DNA of 15,876 nt, taken from NCBI GenBank assembly GCA_009665115.1, contig WJXE01000017.1, positions 1 to 15,876 of the forward strand. Reading direction: 5' to 3'. Position numbers and translations under genes: made by a program. Positions 1-6,190 of the stretch are shown piece by piece. Source of the stretch: Nitrosopumilales archaeon (GTDB taxonomy: Archaea > Thermoproteota > Nitrososphaeria > Nitrososphaerales > Nitrososphaeraceae). Within the stretch, counting starts at the first letter, position 1; each line of letters starts with the position of its first letter. Under the pieces are notes generated by a model. It ran no database searches. It had not been told where the DNA came from and saw only the letters and a list, made by a program, of their open reading frames with translations.

Positions 1-228
1 TGTCCGAGAAGACCTGTTCCTGCTCCTCTTGCTGTGATAGGCAAATTATTAGTGAGCCCATATTGACAAATTTTTTGTATGTCTTATATATCCATTGGAT
101 TGACGACCGCTAATGGAAGAAGACTATGATGACTCGCGTCAACCGAATAATTCTCGACTCCATTCATCCTCAAATACTTCTCCCTTCGCTATTCTTCTTA
201 GCTCGTCAGCAACCGTTCTGTCAAGTCA
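1..228 (-). pseudogene. FAD-linked oxidase (GlcD / D-2-hydroxyacid dehydrogenase family) remnant, 5' part
   Basis: Read right to left, this stretch encodes broken pieces of the N-terminal FAD-binding (VAO-type) domain of a glycolate oxidase/D-lactate dehydrogenase-like protein. Piece 1 (about 225-155) reads VADELRRIAKGEVFEDEWSR and ends at a TGA. Piece 2 starts in another frame near 149 with YSVDASHHSLLPLAVVNPMDI, then meets an in-frame TAA at 85-87. It resumes in the same frame with DIQKICQYGLTNNLP and PITARGAGTGLLG, the pyrophosphate-binding loop typical of this family, up to the window edge. The order of fragments matches the family, where the D-A-S, P-x-A-V-V and R-G-A-G-T motifs follow each other at about this spacing. 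A loss of about two bases near 150 plus the stop explains the breakage. No start codon is clear; another in-frame TGA lies at 226-228. The rest lies outside the window. A real pseudogene is the best reading; sequencing error is the alternative. Confidence 0.72.
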
Positions 229-543
229 GTTACCGGGGATTAGCATTATTTATGTACATACATGTAATGGCATGGATTCAATGCTCCCCGTATCAAGCAT
301 TAGGCTGGGCTGTGCTCATTTCACGACTTGATCGTAAATTACGCAGACTCTTCCGAATATAGCTTGATGATAACATTAACGTCTTATCGATTAGGATTTA
401 AGAAACGTCGGATATTTTGCTGAATCATGCGTACTTTATTAAGAACAATAGATGTTGGATAACGTATCATTTGATGCATTGTTCTATAGAGAGGCTTTCC
501 GAGCTAGATTGAATTCCGAGCTTCGGTTTCTGAGATGATATGA
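229..543. other. Gene-free stretch before hjc
   Basis: I see no convincing coding sequence on either strand here. Two short overlapping plus-strand open frames at 113-362 use the antisense of the oxidase remnant and have no family-like features. Near the right end a 9-bp direct repeat TTCCGAGCT occurs at 497-505 and 514-522, and CCGAGCTTCGG (516-526) is a small inverted repeat. A weak TATA-like TTCTATAG lies at about 482-489. These may belong to hjc control, but nothing proves it. Confidence 0.5.
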
Positions 544-1029
544 TTGGTCAATATTCGGAGAAGCAGGGGCTATAGTTTCGAGCATAGATTAGTTCAAAAA
601 CTTAATAGCGGCGATTGGAATGCCAGGCGTTTAGGAGGATCTAGTACCGGGTTACCGGATATCATCGCTGTTAATAATAAGGCAGGCACTTTGCTGACAA
701 TAGAAGCCAAATCCGGAACAGGCGACATTTTGTATGTTCCTGCCGACCAAATACAACGGTGTTCGCTAATTGGCCAAATGTTCAGTTATTATGAAAAAAG
801 GCACATAGTACTGGCGTTTAAGTTCATGAGGAAGAAGAGATTTAAACGCAAAGCTAAAATCGTGTATGAATGGCGCAAGCTGGTAGAACATTACAAACTT
901 GCAGATGTTCTATCCAAAAGAACCGAATATCCTGTGGTAAAATGCTTGTACGACGGCACGACTTTTGCCATCCACCAAGGTAAGTGTACGAAGTTGACAC
1001 TCCCCCAATATCGAATGCCCTTTATGTGA
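544..1029 (+). CDS. hjc: Archaeal Holliday junction resolvase (Hjc family)
   Basis: Structure-specific endonuclease that cuts four-way DNA junctions during recombination and repair; acts as a dimer with two metal ions in a PD-(D/E)XK fold. The family pattern is visible in order: R-G-Y-S-F-E-H-R-L (residues 8-16, with Glu13), A-R-R-L-G-G-S (27-33), L-P-D-I-I-A (37-42, catalytic Asp39), T-I-E-A-K-S (52-57, catalytic Glu54 and Lys56) and Gln69. At 161 aa it is somewhat longer than typical Hjc (about 120-150 aa), with a basic K/R-rich stretch around residues 93-105 and a C-terminal extension. The start is a TTG at 544; the codon before it in frame is TGA, so no longer form is possible. It is followed by 166 non-coding bases with a small hairpin, so it is probably monocistronic. 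Confidence 0.9.
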   Translation: MVNIRRSRGYSFEHRLVQKLNSGDWNARRLGGSSTGLPDIIAVNNKAGTLLTIEAKSGTGDILYVPADQIQRCSLIGQMFSYYEKRHIVLAFKFMRKKRFKRKAKIVYEWRKLVEHYKLADVLSKRTEYPVVKCLYDGTTFAIHQGKCTKLTLPQYRMPFM

Positions 1030-1083
1030 GAATGGATGTCAGCATGAAGAGCTGGGCGAGCCAACAACTAAAAATAAAACACG

Positions 1084-1102
1084 AGTCTTCATTTTTAAGA
1101 CT
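1084..1102 (+). terminator. Hairpin with T-rich loop downstream of hjc
   Basis: AGTCTT (1084-1089) and AAGACT (1097-1102) are perfect inverted repeats around the loop CATTTTT. It sits 55 bases past the hjc stop and could help end the hjc transcript, since archaeal terminators often rest on U-rich tracts. Six base pairs alone are weak evidence. Confidence 0.25.
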
Positions 1103-1165
1103 AGTTACTTTGCATAGCCGTTAACCGGTCAAAAGCTCCAACTTCTTTAATCTGGACAATAAAGC

Positions 1166-1174
1166 CTTTATTGA
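1166..1174 (+). promoter_or_regulatory. TATA box of the translin-family gene
   Basis: CTTTATTGA is centred about 27 bases before the ATG at 1196, the distance expected for an archaeal TATA box of a leaderless transcript. No Shine-Dalgarno motif precedes the ATG, which fits leaderless initiation. Confidence 0.5.
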
Positions 1175-1195
1175 CTTACTCGTTATTATTGTCTG

Positions 1196-1828
1196 ATGAC
1201 GATCACGAACCTTCAAGCTTCGTTAGATGATTTACACGAGCAATTGAAAAGCATTGAAGAGCGAAGAGAAAAGCTGATTACTGGTACTCGTAAGGTGGTA
1301 CTTCTATGTGGAAAATCGATAGTCGATTTGCATCGTAATGAAATAAGAGAAGGAGAAAAAAAAATTGAAGAAGCACGGCTGCTGCTGAATGAATTTAGGC
1401 CATACGCCAAGACCGATCTTCAAAGATACATGGTTGATGCAGAACAGGAATTCGTGGAGGCATCCATGCTAAAATCAATTTGCGAGGGTTCACCACTCCC
1501 GCTTCGAGAGGATCTTAACGTATCTGGTCCCTCATATATAACAGGTATCTTGGATACGATAGGAGAAATAAAGCGTCTAATATATGACCGGATGCGAACC
1601 TCCCAAACGACAGACGTAATAAGACTGTTCGGTCTAATGCAAGAATTATATAACGCAGTCTATGTTTTGGGCGTTTATGATAATCTTATCCCCGGGCTCA
1701 GAAGAAAATTAGATATCTCAAAAATGATAACCGAAGATGTTAGGGCTGCTGTTACCGAAGATTCTAGGAGACAGTTAATGATAAACGCTCTGGCGATATT
1801 AGAAAAAAAACTGAAAGATCAAGTTTAG
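1196..1828 (+). CDS. Translin/TRAX-family protein
   Basis: All-helical nucleic-acid-binding protein of the translin family. Eukaryotic translin and TRAX form the C3PO ribonuclease complex; archaeal homologues form octamers and the TRAX-like ones have RNase activity. Seen here: an N-terminal helix rich in charge (residues 5-30), a helix pairing region with H46 and the E-K-K-I-E-E-A-R-L-L-L run (54-64), the acidic E-F-V-E-A motif (Glu85, Glu88) that matches the catalytic Glu region of TRAX, the P-x-x-Y-I-T-G-I-L-D-T-I-G-E-I-K-R signature (112-127), and a C-terminal R-R-K-L-D-I helix (169-174). Length 210 aa is normal for the family. ATG at 1196 is preceded by a TATA-like box, suggesting a leaderless mRNA. 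It converges with the reductase on the other strand, 73 bases away. Substrate in archaea is not known; tRNA or RNA-fragment processing is an inference. Confidence 0.8.
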   Translation: MTITNLQASLDDLHEQLKSIEERREKLITGTRKVVLLCGKSIVDLHRNEIREGEKKIEEARLLLNEFRPYAKTDLQRYMVDAEQEFVEASMLKSICEGSPLPLREDLNVSGPSYITGILDTIGEIKRLIYDRMRTSQTTDVIRLFGLMQELYNAVYVLGVYDNLIPGLRRKLDISKMITEDVRAAVTEDSRRQLMINALAILEKKLKDQV

Positions 1829-1834
1829 ATGATA

Positions 1835-1846
1835 ACATAATTATGT
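1835..1846. repeat. 12-bp perfect palindrome between convergent genes
   Basis: ACATAATTATGT lies 7 bases after the translin-family stop codon and 55 bases from the end of the convergent reductase gene. It could be a bidirectional transcription end signal or a protein site; the sequence alone does not decide. Confidence 0.3.
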
Positions 1847-1901
1847 GGCGAAATAGATCTTCGTCCACTACGTCAGACTTTTGAAGCCGAGCCCAAATTC
1901 G

Positions 1902-3359
1902 TCATGACAATTTAACAAACGCGTCGTTTAAAGTCTCGTGCAAGATCTTTTGCCAGTCCAAAAAGTGTTCAGGATCAGCCGGGTAGTTATGATAGTGTTG
2001 CATGAGCCTTTCGTTCATTGATGCTGTGCACTTCAGATTCTCTGCGAGTCTTTTATTTAGTGCACCTCTTATGAACATGCCCACTTTATCTACTGTGCCG
2101 AATTCAGGATGTTCGCCATCTGTAATCTTGTCCACGTCCATTTTGGATAAGAAATGTTTCATACCATAATCGATCTGGTCGTTAGTCAATCCTTGCAGCA
2201 TTCGTCGAAACACTTCTAGCCCTGCTGTTTTGTAGCCGTAGTCATTGACGTAATCTTTATTGTATTTCCACAACTCTTTCTCGGTAGTGTCATTTGCTTC
2301 GATTGCTTCTACGGCATCCCTTCCAGCTATCGTAGCTGCAATAATTGCGGGACCAATTCCTCCAGCATCCAGCGGTTTGGGCATCCAGGCTGCATCTCCT
2401 ACAACCATATAGCCATTTGCAACCATACAGTCGTTTTGTCTTCTTACCGAAACTGACCATGTGCCCCAGCCATTTCCATCATCCATTTCGCTGGTAGCAA
2501 CTCTGGGATTGCCGATAACAGGATTGATGTGCACGTACTCGTCTATCAGCATTTTCAAGTCTCTACGGAGCCCCATTTGCTTGTTCCGCAAGTCAAATGC
2601 TCTTGGCTGCACACCAACACCTATATTGACCTTATTTTCTCCTTTAGGGAATACCCAACCGTATCCGCCAGGTGCAAGTTTTTGATCCAAGTGTATAATG
2701 CAATAGTCTGGGTGAAAAAATGTGTCGTCTTTGCTGGCAATGTCAAAGTCGTAGATATATCTTCCTGTAGCTTCTAAATCGTCTCTATCAATTTTGGTCT
2801 GAATAAACGACTTGATTCGAAGATTAGTCCTTAAGACCGATGTCACGCCAGTACAGTCGATTACTACCTTTGCAGACTTTCTGAAGACAGATTTGTTTAC
2901 AAGATCCTCCCCTTCGACTCCGGTAACAGTATTGTTTTCAATTATTAGGGAACGCAGCGCAACACGATCACGCACTTGAATTCCTCGTTCAATTGCGTCT
3001 TTCAATTGCTTTTGCGGTAGCAACTTCCTGTTAAGGATGTAACCTTCCCCGTCGAAAGAAACAGCTGTCTTGTGATTAGGCGAATATGCAATCACCCCCT
3101 TCACAGGATGTTCAATTTCCGGGTACTCCCAATTTATGCCGATTCGCTTTGACATATACTCCACGCTTTTTTTACCTACGGCATCACCACAAATCCATCC
3201 CGTCATAGTTTTTTTACCCATAACAGACAAGGGGTTTCTGTCAACGACAAGGATTCGAAGCAATTCATTTGAATAATGTGCGGCAGATGATGCAACTATC
3301 ATGCCGGCAAGGCCTCCGCCTGCTACGATGATGTCATAATCTCTTTCCCGTAACGACAT
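1902..3359 (-). CDS. Geranylgeranyl reductase family flavoprotein
   Basis: FAD-dependent oxidoreductase that saturates the double bonds of geranylgeranyl chains, here most likely those of archaeal membrane lipids (digeranylgeranyl glycerophospholipid) or of quinones. The Rossmann FAD motif G-G-G-L-A-G is at residues 14-19, followed by the adenosine-binding acidic residue in V-V-D-R (38-41). A C-x-x-T-G-like D-C-T-G (168-171) closes the FAD domain, G-Y-G-W-V-F-P-K-G (232-240) matches the family's Y-x-W-x-F-P substrate-site motif, and G-D-A-A plus P-L-D-A-G-G-I-G (321-336) is the second FAD-binding motif. At 485 aa it is longer than bacterial ChlP-like members; the C-terminal part (about 370-485) is helical and may be membrane-associated. 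The ATG at 3359 has a TATA-like box 32-39 bases upstream. It stands alone, transcribed away from the 79-aa protein gene. Confidence 0.88.
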   Translation of the reverse strand: MSLRERDYDIIVAGGGLAGMIVASSAAHYSNELLRILVVDRNPLSVMGKKTMTGWICGDAVGKKSVEYMSKRIGINWEYPEIEHPVKGVIAYSPNHKTAVSFDGEGYILNRKLLPQKQLKDAIERGIQVRDRVALRSLIIENNTVTGVEGEDLVNKSVFRKSAKVVIDCTGVTSVLRTNLRIKSFIQTKIDRDDLEATGRYIYDFDIASKDDTFFHPDYCIIHLDQKLAPGGYGWVFPKGENKVNIGVGVQPRAFDLRNKQMGLRRDLKMLIDEYVHINPVIGNPRVATSEMDDGNGWGTWSVSVRRQNDCMVANGYMVVGDAAWMPKPLDAGGIGPAIIAATIAGRDAVEAIEANDTTEKELWKYNKDYVNDYGYKTAGLEVFRRMLQGLTNDQIDYGMKHFLSKMDVDKITDGEHPEFGTVDKVGMFIRGALNKRLAENLKCTASMNERLMQHYHNYPADPEHFLDWQKILHETLNDAFVKLS

Positions 3360-3390
3360 CGGTTAGATAGGGCGAAAGATGATTACACTC

Positions 3391-3398
3391 TATTTAAA
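3391..3398 (-). promoter_or_regulatory. TATA box of the geranylgeranyl reductase gene
   Basis: On the minus strand TTTAAATA begins 39 bases and ends 32 bases before the ATG at 3359, implying transcription start a few bases ahead of the coding sequence. Confidence 0.5.
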
Positions 3399-3513
3399 CT
3401 TAGGGAGTACGAGTGGGGCTCGACACTGGAACTTTCAGTTTCTATTCTTGGGGATGACGCGGTGTAGCTTCTAGTATTATTTAGACCAACTTCGCATACC
3501 CCGGCTAATCTTC

Positions 3514-3525
3514 TCGCTCGAGCGA
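3514..3525. repeat. 12-bp perfect palindrome in divergent intergenic region
   Basis: TCGCTCGAGCGA is a perfect inverted repeat lying between the divergent reductase (minus) and 79-aa protein (plus) genes, about 115-120 bases upstream of each TATA box or less. It is GC-richer than its surroundings. It is a candidate binding site for a dimeric regulator, though it is far from both promoters. Confidence 0.3.
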
Positions 3526-3601
3526 CACGAAAACGTATAGAAGTTTAGAAATCGTGAGCATTTTACGCTTGTGATGACCCAACGTGCTTGCATGTCTATG
3601 T

Positions 3602-3609
3602 AAATATTT
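3602..3609 (+). promoter_or_regulatory. TATA box of the 79-aa protein gene
   Basis: AAATATTT starts about 35 bases and ends about 28 bases before the ATG at 3637, fitting an archaeal promoter with a very short leader. Confidence 0.5.
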
Positions 3610-3636
3610 ATGATTGGATGACTTCCTTCTTCTCAT

Positions 3637-3876
3637 ATGAATCAGAAACGCCACAATTCCGACGCGGATGACGTTGAAAACCCACGCACCGCAAGAAAAA
3701 TTACGGGAAAAGACCTAAAATGGGATGAAGAGTTCAGGATTCAAATAAGTACTCTCGTGGAAATACTCGATGAGAAGGGCATTATAAATAAAAAGGAATA
3801 TCAAAGAATTGTCTCAATGCGGCTGCACGAAATATCCAAGGCCCTGGCTTTTGACGAAATAGATGAAGAGATCTAG
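3637..3876 (+). CDS. Small acidic protein of unknown function
   Basis: I do not recognise a named domain. The 79-aa product has a polar, basic and probably disordered first third (residues 1-25, with K-R-H and R-T-A-R-K) followed by a dense helical part: W-D-E-E-F-R-I-Q-I-S-T-L-V-E-I-L-D-E-K (29-47), a G-I-I-N-K-K-E-Y turn (48-55) and a last helix R-I-V-S-M-R-L-H-E-I-S-K (57-68), ending in E-I-D-E-E-I. The two-helix pattern with a polar G-I-x-x-K-x-E-Y turn resembles small helical oligomerisation or winged-helix-like pieces, but this is only a visual likeness. It has its own TATA box at the expected spacing, starts with ATG, and its codon use looks like that of its neighbours, so it is very likely a real gene. 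It sits between a divergent lipid reductase and a tRNA gene, which gives no functional hint. Confidence 0.7.
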   Translation: MNQKRHNSDADDVENPRTARKITGKDLKWDEEFRIQISTLVEILDEKGIINKKEYQRIVSMRLHEISKALAFDEIDEEI

Positions 3877-3996
3877 TCTCGTGTCCTTAGGGTCGATGAA
3901 TGAGCTCTGTTTCATAAACCGTTTCACCCTTTGACCACTAGACACCCTCCCTTTATGGCTTCGCGATGTTTATCTCTTAATCACTTGGTATTGAAG

Positions 3997-4093
3997 CGCC
4001 GGGAGAGGGATTTGAACCCTCGAGACCCTTCCGGATCACAAGCTTGCTGTAGAGTTTCCAGGCTTGCGCCCTACCAGGCTAGGCAACCCCGGC
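3997..4093 (-). tRNA. tRNA-Ser (anticodon GGA) with an 11-nt intron
   Basis: A full class II cloverleaf can be drawn on the minus strand. Acceptor GCCGGGG (4093-4087) pairs with TCCCGGC; D stem GCCT/GGGC encloses a loop with the GG pair; anticodon stem CAAGC/GCTTG; a long variable arm GATCC-GGAA-GGGTC marks Ser, Leu or (bacterial) Tyr; T stem GAGGG/CCCTC with loop TTCAAAT. The base after the acceptor (73) is G, which is the serine identity base in archaea, while leucine would need A. The anticodon loop is 18 rather than 7 nt; removing ACTCTACAGCA (4055-4045) at the canonical 37/38 site leaves CTGGAAA with anticodon GGA. CTG of the loop pairs with CAG of the intron, giving most of a bulge-helix-bulge. 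CCA is not encoded. Confidence 0.93.
4045..4055 (-). other. tRNA-Ser intron (11 nt)
   Basis: Predicted intron ACTCTACAGCA between positions 37 and 38 of tRNA-Ser(GGA). Its CAG can pair with CTG at the start of the anticodon loop, forming a relaxed bulge-helix-bulge for the splicing endonuclease. The boundary can slide by one A without changing the mature RNA. Confidence 0.75.
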
Positions 4094-4120
4094 ATAATAT
4101 CCCTCGGTAATAAAATGAAA

Positions 4121-4127
4121 TATATTA
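4121..4127 (-). promoter_or_regulatory. TATA box of tRNA-Ser
   Basis: TAATATA on the minus strand ends 27 bases before the first base of the mature tRNA at 4093, the usual spacing for archaeal tRNA promoters. Confidence 0.5.
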
Positions 4128-4155
4128 ACCATTCAAGGATCCGAAGTCAGGATCT

Positions 4156-4329
4156 CTAAATTCGCTCCACTCCGATATCGACACCCATATCCATATAGGA
4201 CGATAAGTCGTATTTTGAAATCTTTGAGTGGCCTTCATTCTCTTCGTGATCTTCCACATCTGACATAAAAACAAAGCTAGTTCCGCATTCGCGACAAAAC
4301 CATATTACTTTCAGATCCTCACGATTCAT
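4156..4329 (-). CDS. 57-aa C2H2-type zinc-finger protein
   Basis: A short gene on the minus strand, ATG at 4329-4327 and TAG at 4158-4156. The product begins MNREDLKVIWFCRECGTSF and carries Cys12-x2-Cys15-x12-His28-x5-His34, an exact fit to the classical C2H2 zinc-finger spacing, with aromatic residues (Phe19, Phe21) in the hydrophobic core positions. After the finger follows a short tail S-K-I-S-K-Y-D-L-S-S-Y ending in VERI. Small single-finger proteins of this kind are common in archaea and are thought to bind nucleic acid or protein partners; none can be named here. A TATA-like CTTATAT (4365-4359) lies about 30-36 bases upstream, so it is probably expressed on its own. The gene ends 63 bases before the tRNA-Ser gene on the same strand; its exact partners are unknown. 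Confidence 0.78.
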   Translation of the reverse strand: MNREDLKVIWFCRECGTSFVFMSDVEDHEENEGHSKISKYDLSSYMDMGVDIGVERI

Positions 4330-4358
4330 AATTGTGAGATTTAATAGAATCCTATCGG

Positions 4359-4365
4359 ATATAAG
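4359..4365 (-). promoter_or_regulatory. TATA box of the zinc-finger gene
   Basis: CTTATAT on the minus strand, 30-36 bases before the ATG at 4329. A second A/T run (TATTAA, 4346-4341) lies closer and could be used instead. Confidence 0.4.
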
Positions 4366-4574
4366 AGATAAGAAGCCAGACCATATCCTTTTTATTTGAA
4401 CTTATGTTCGAAACGAATATGCACATTTTTCTTGGGGTACAATGTTAGAAGACAATTGATGTATGAGGTAATACTTTTGGGTGTAGAACATTAGAAACTG
4501 AGAAAAACAATCACATTTCTCCGGTTTTAATTTTGAATCTTTGCACGAGCCAAGATGAATCTCTTCGACCTTCT

Positions 4575-5585
4575 TTAGGTAGACATTCTTTTAAGACGAT
4601 CTTTATTATTCACGCGCCAGGCTCTTGGATAGGTGTTAGGTTTTAGAATTATCCTTTTGAGCCGGAACGCAAGCCCTTTCTCATTTTCTTGAATGTCGTC
4701 TATCGACATTAACGACTCCGCTAGTCCAATAACTTCTCCTTTCATAGTATAGATACCCACAAGCTGGTTAGGAGCGAGATCCCTTGCAACTGCGACTATT
4801 CCAGGGACTGCTAGCTGCGCGCCGTGACACAACGCATCAACGGCAGTATCACGCACGACGACCCCCCGCAAGCCTTCTAGGCACAGTTCAATGGGTCTTA
4901 TCAAGCGTCGAAGCTTTTTATCGTCATTTTTTTCTTTGTATATTTGAAAGCCGTCTGCAAGGTCGTGTAGCTTTGTAAATTCATAATTTCTTTCTGTAAG
5001 GTTGCTCACTATAGTTCTTCGTAGTTCTATCATGGTCGCTCCCGGCCCCAGGACTTCTCCTACGTCATAAATTACTTTTCTAATATAAGTGCCAGCTTGA
5101 CACAATATACGGAGCAATACAAGACGGTCGTATTGTTCTAATTTCTGAAATTCATAGATAGTCCGTATACGCGTCGCCCTCTTTACCGAGGACCGCTGTG
5201 GAGGCCTCTGAAAAATATCGCCGGTAAATTTTGCGATCAACGATTGCAATCTATCCTCCGAGATGTGCGAATGCATGCGTGCCAACGTATAGTATTCCTT
5301 CGGACCCAAAAGAAGTACTGATAGAGCTTTGGTACCTTCGCCTAGCCCTACAGGCAGTAGTCCTGTTGCGCCAGGGTCCAAAGTCCCGCTATGTCCTGCG
5401 CTTTGGATGCATAAGATTTTTTTTATCCACGCCACTATTTCATGACTAGAAGGTCCAGCAGGCTTATCAATAAGTATTAGTCCATAATCGAGTAACGAAC
5501 TGACAGGTCTACGGTCAGGGTAATGACCGTACGCCTCGTCTGTGACATCATCATCTACCTTCATGAGATTTTGTAGCTGCGGCAT
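4575..5585 (-). CDS. cbf5: tRNA/rRNA pseudouridine synthase Cbf5 (TruB family)
   Basis: Catalytic subunit of archaeal H/ACA ribonucleoproteins, which isomerise guide-selected uridines in rRNA; it can also make pseudouridine 55 in tRNA. Seen: the TruB motif L-I-D-K-P-A-G-P-S-S-H (38-48), the catalytic loop G-H-S-G-T-L-D-P-G-A-T-G (64-75) with nucleophile Asp70, the R-I-L-C-Q-A-G-T-Y-I-R-K strand-loop (159-170), and a C-terminal PUA domain (about 238-315, with H-G-A-Q-L and P-G-I). At 336 aa the length is normal for archaeal Cbf5. The ATG at 5585 lies 26 bases after the cytidylate kinase stop; AGGTGAGGG at 5612-5604 resembles a Shine-Dalgarno site but is 18 bases away, so a nearby or alternative start (such as Met8) cannot be excluded. 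It ends the long minus-strand block. Confidence 0.93.
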   Translation of the reverse strand: MPQLQNLMKVDDDVTDEAYGHYPDRRPVSSLLDYGLILIDKPAGPSSHEIVAWIKKILCIQSAGHSGTLDPGATGLLPVGLGEGTKALSVLLLGPKEYYTLARMHSHISEDRLQSLIAKFTGDIFQRPPQRSSVKRATRIRTIYEFQKLEQYDRLVLLRILCQAGTYIRKVIYDVGEVLGPGATMIELRRTIVSNLTERNYEFTKLHDLADGFQIYKEKNDDKKLRRLIRPIELCLEGLRGVVVRDTAVDALCHGAQLAVPGIVAVARDLAPNQLVGIYTMKGEVIGLAESLMSIDDIQENEKGLAFRLKRIILKPNTYPRAWRVNNKDRLKRMST

Positions 5586-5611
5586 AACAAAGTTAGAGAC
5601 GGACCCTCACC

Positions 5612-6184
5612 TCACTTAGTCAAAACGTGGCGTATCATATTTTTTGATATGGCGATTAACGATAGTAGATTCAGTAAATCAGTGTTGAGACTGAAATCAA
5701 AAACAGTTAGGTCATCCCCGAATTTGATGTTATAGAGTTTACGATAGATTTTTTTGGTGTCGTCATCCCTCAGCCGTACTATCTTTTTTGCATCTAGGAA
5801 ATTTATATTATCCCTGTTGGCCATCCTTTTTGCCCTGTTATTCTGCGAACCCCTCAACCAAAATTTAATAGGATTTTCAGTAAGCCACGGAAGAGTATAG
5901 CTAGTAATCACGGCATTTCCCATTTCTGCTATCTCCATTAATTTCTGATCCACTTCCTTATCGAAAAATGGGTTAGTCCGTCTTTCGGCCATGAATTTTT
6001 TTGCCTCTTCCCCATCCCACCAATCTTTACCCGAAATCAGATACCCTTTCTCACCTGCAAGTTTTTTCAAAATATCTCCACCGTTAAATATTTTCAGGCC
6101 AAATTCCTTTGCGAGCTCGCATGCCACAGTAGTTTTACCTACAGCTGGCCAGCCAGAAATAACTATACTCTTTTTGTAAGCTAT
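5612..6184 (-). CDS. cmk: Archaeal cytidylate kinase-like P-loop kinase, start codon unclear
   Basis: Phosphorylates CMP/dCMP with ATP. The frame contains the P-loop G-W-P-A-V-G-K-T-T (about 6163-6137), then N-G-G-D-I-L-K-K-L-A, the N-F-L-D-A-K-K-I-V-R-L-R-D-D-D-T-K-K-I-Y region and a C-terminal Y-N-I-K-F-G-D-D-L-T-V-F-D motif typical of archaeal Cmk in this gene order (secY-adk-EMC3-cmk-cbf5). The problem is the start: the only GTG in frame (6127) lies after the P-loop lysine and would give a dead 171-aa protein, and between the upstream TGA (6193-6191) and the P-loop there is no ATG, GTG or TTG. ATA at 6184-6182 or ACG at 6187-6185 could serve as rare starts. Alternatively translation begins at TTG 6194-6192, which forms TTGA with the stop of the previous gene, and a one-base shift in the A5 run (6175-6171) brings it into frame. 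I mark the feature from the ATA; function is firm, start is not. Confidence 0.8.
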   Translation of the reverse strand: MAYKKSIVISGWPAVGKTTVACELAKEFGLKIFNGGDILKKLAGEKGYLISGKDWWDGEEAKKFMAERRTNPFFDKEVDQKLMEIAEMGNAVITSYTLPWLTENPIKFWLRGSQNNRAKRMANRDNINFLDAKKIVRLRDDDTKKIYRKLYNIKFGDDLTVFDFSLNTDLLNLLSLIAISKNMIRHVLTK

Positions 6185-6190
6185 CGTAGA

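Noticed and set aside
113..362. Two overlapping plus-strand open frames of 72 and 78 codons
   Set aside because: They are antisense to or beside the oxidase remnant, overlap each other in different frames, have no promoter or family likeness, and the minus strand gives clear motifs instead.
364..422. C/D-box RNA-like pattern (TTGATGA ... CTGA)
   Set aside because: The C box has T instead of a purine at its first base, no convincing D'/C' pair lies between, and the ends do not form a terminal stem.
3571..3577. Perfect C-box-like GTGATGA before the 79-aa protein gene
   Set aside because: No CTGA D box follows within the usual distance, and the region overlaps the gene's promoter.
4455..4500. 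Possible C/D-box RNA between the zinc-finger gene and cbf5 (TTGATGT ... CTGA)
   Set aside because: The C box deviates at its last base, internal boxes are missing and no guide match could be tested.
5612..6127. Cytidylate kinase taken from the GTG at 6127
   Set aside because: This would remove the P-loop, including its lysine, although the P-loop is intact in the same frame just upstream.
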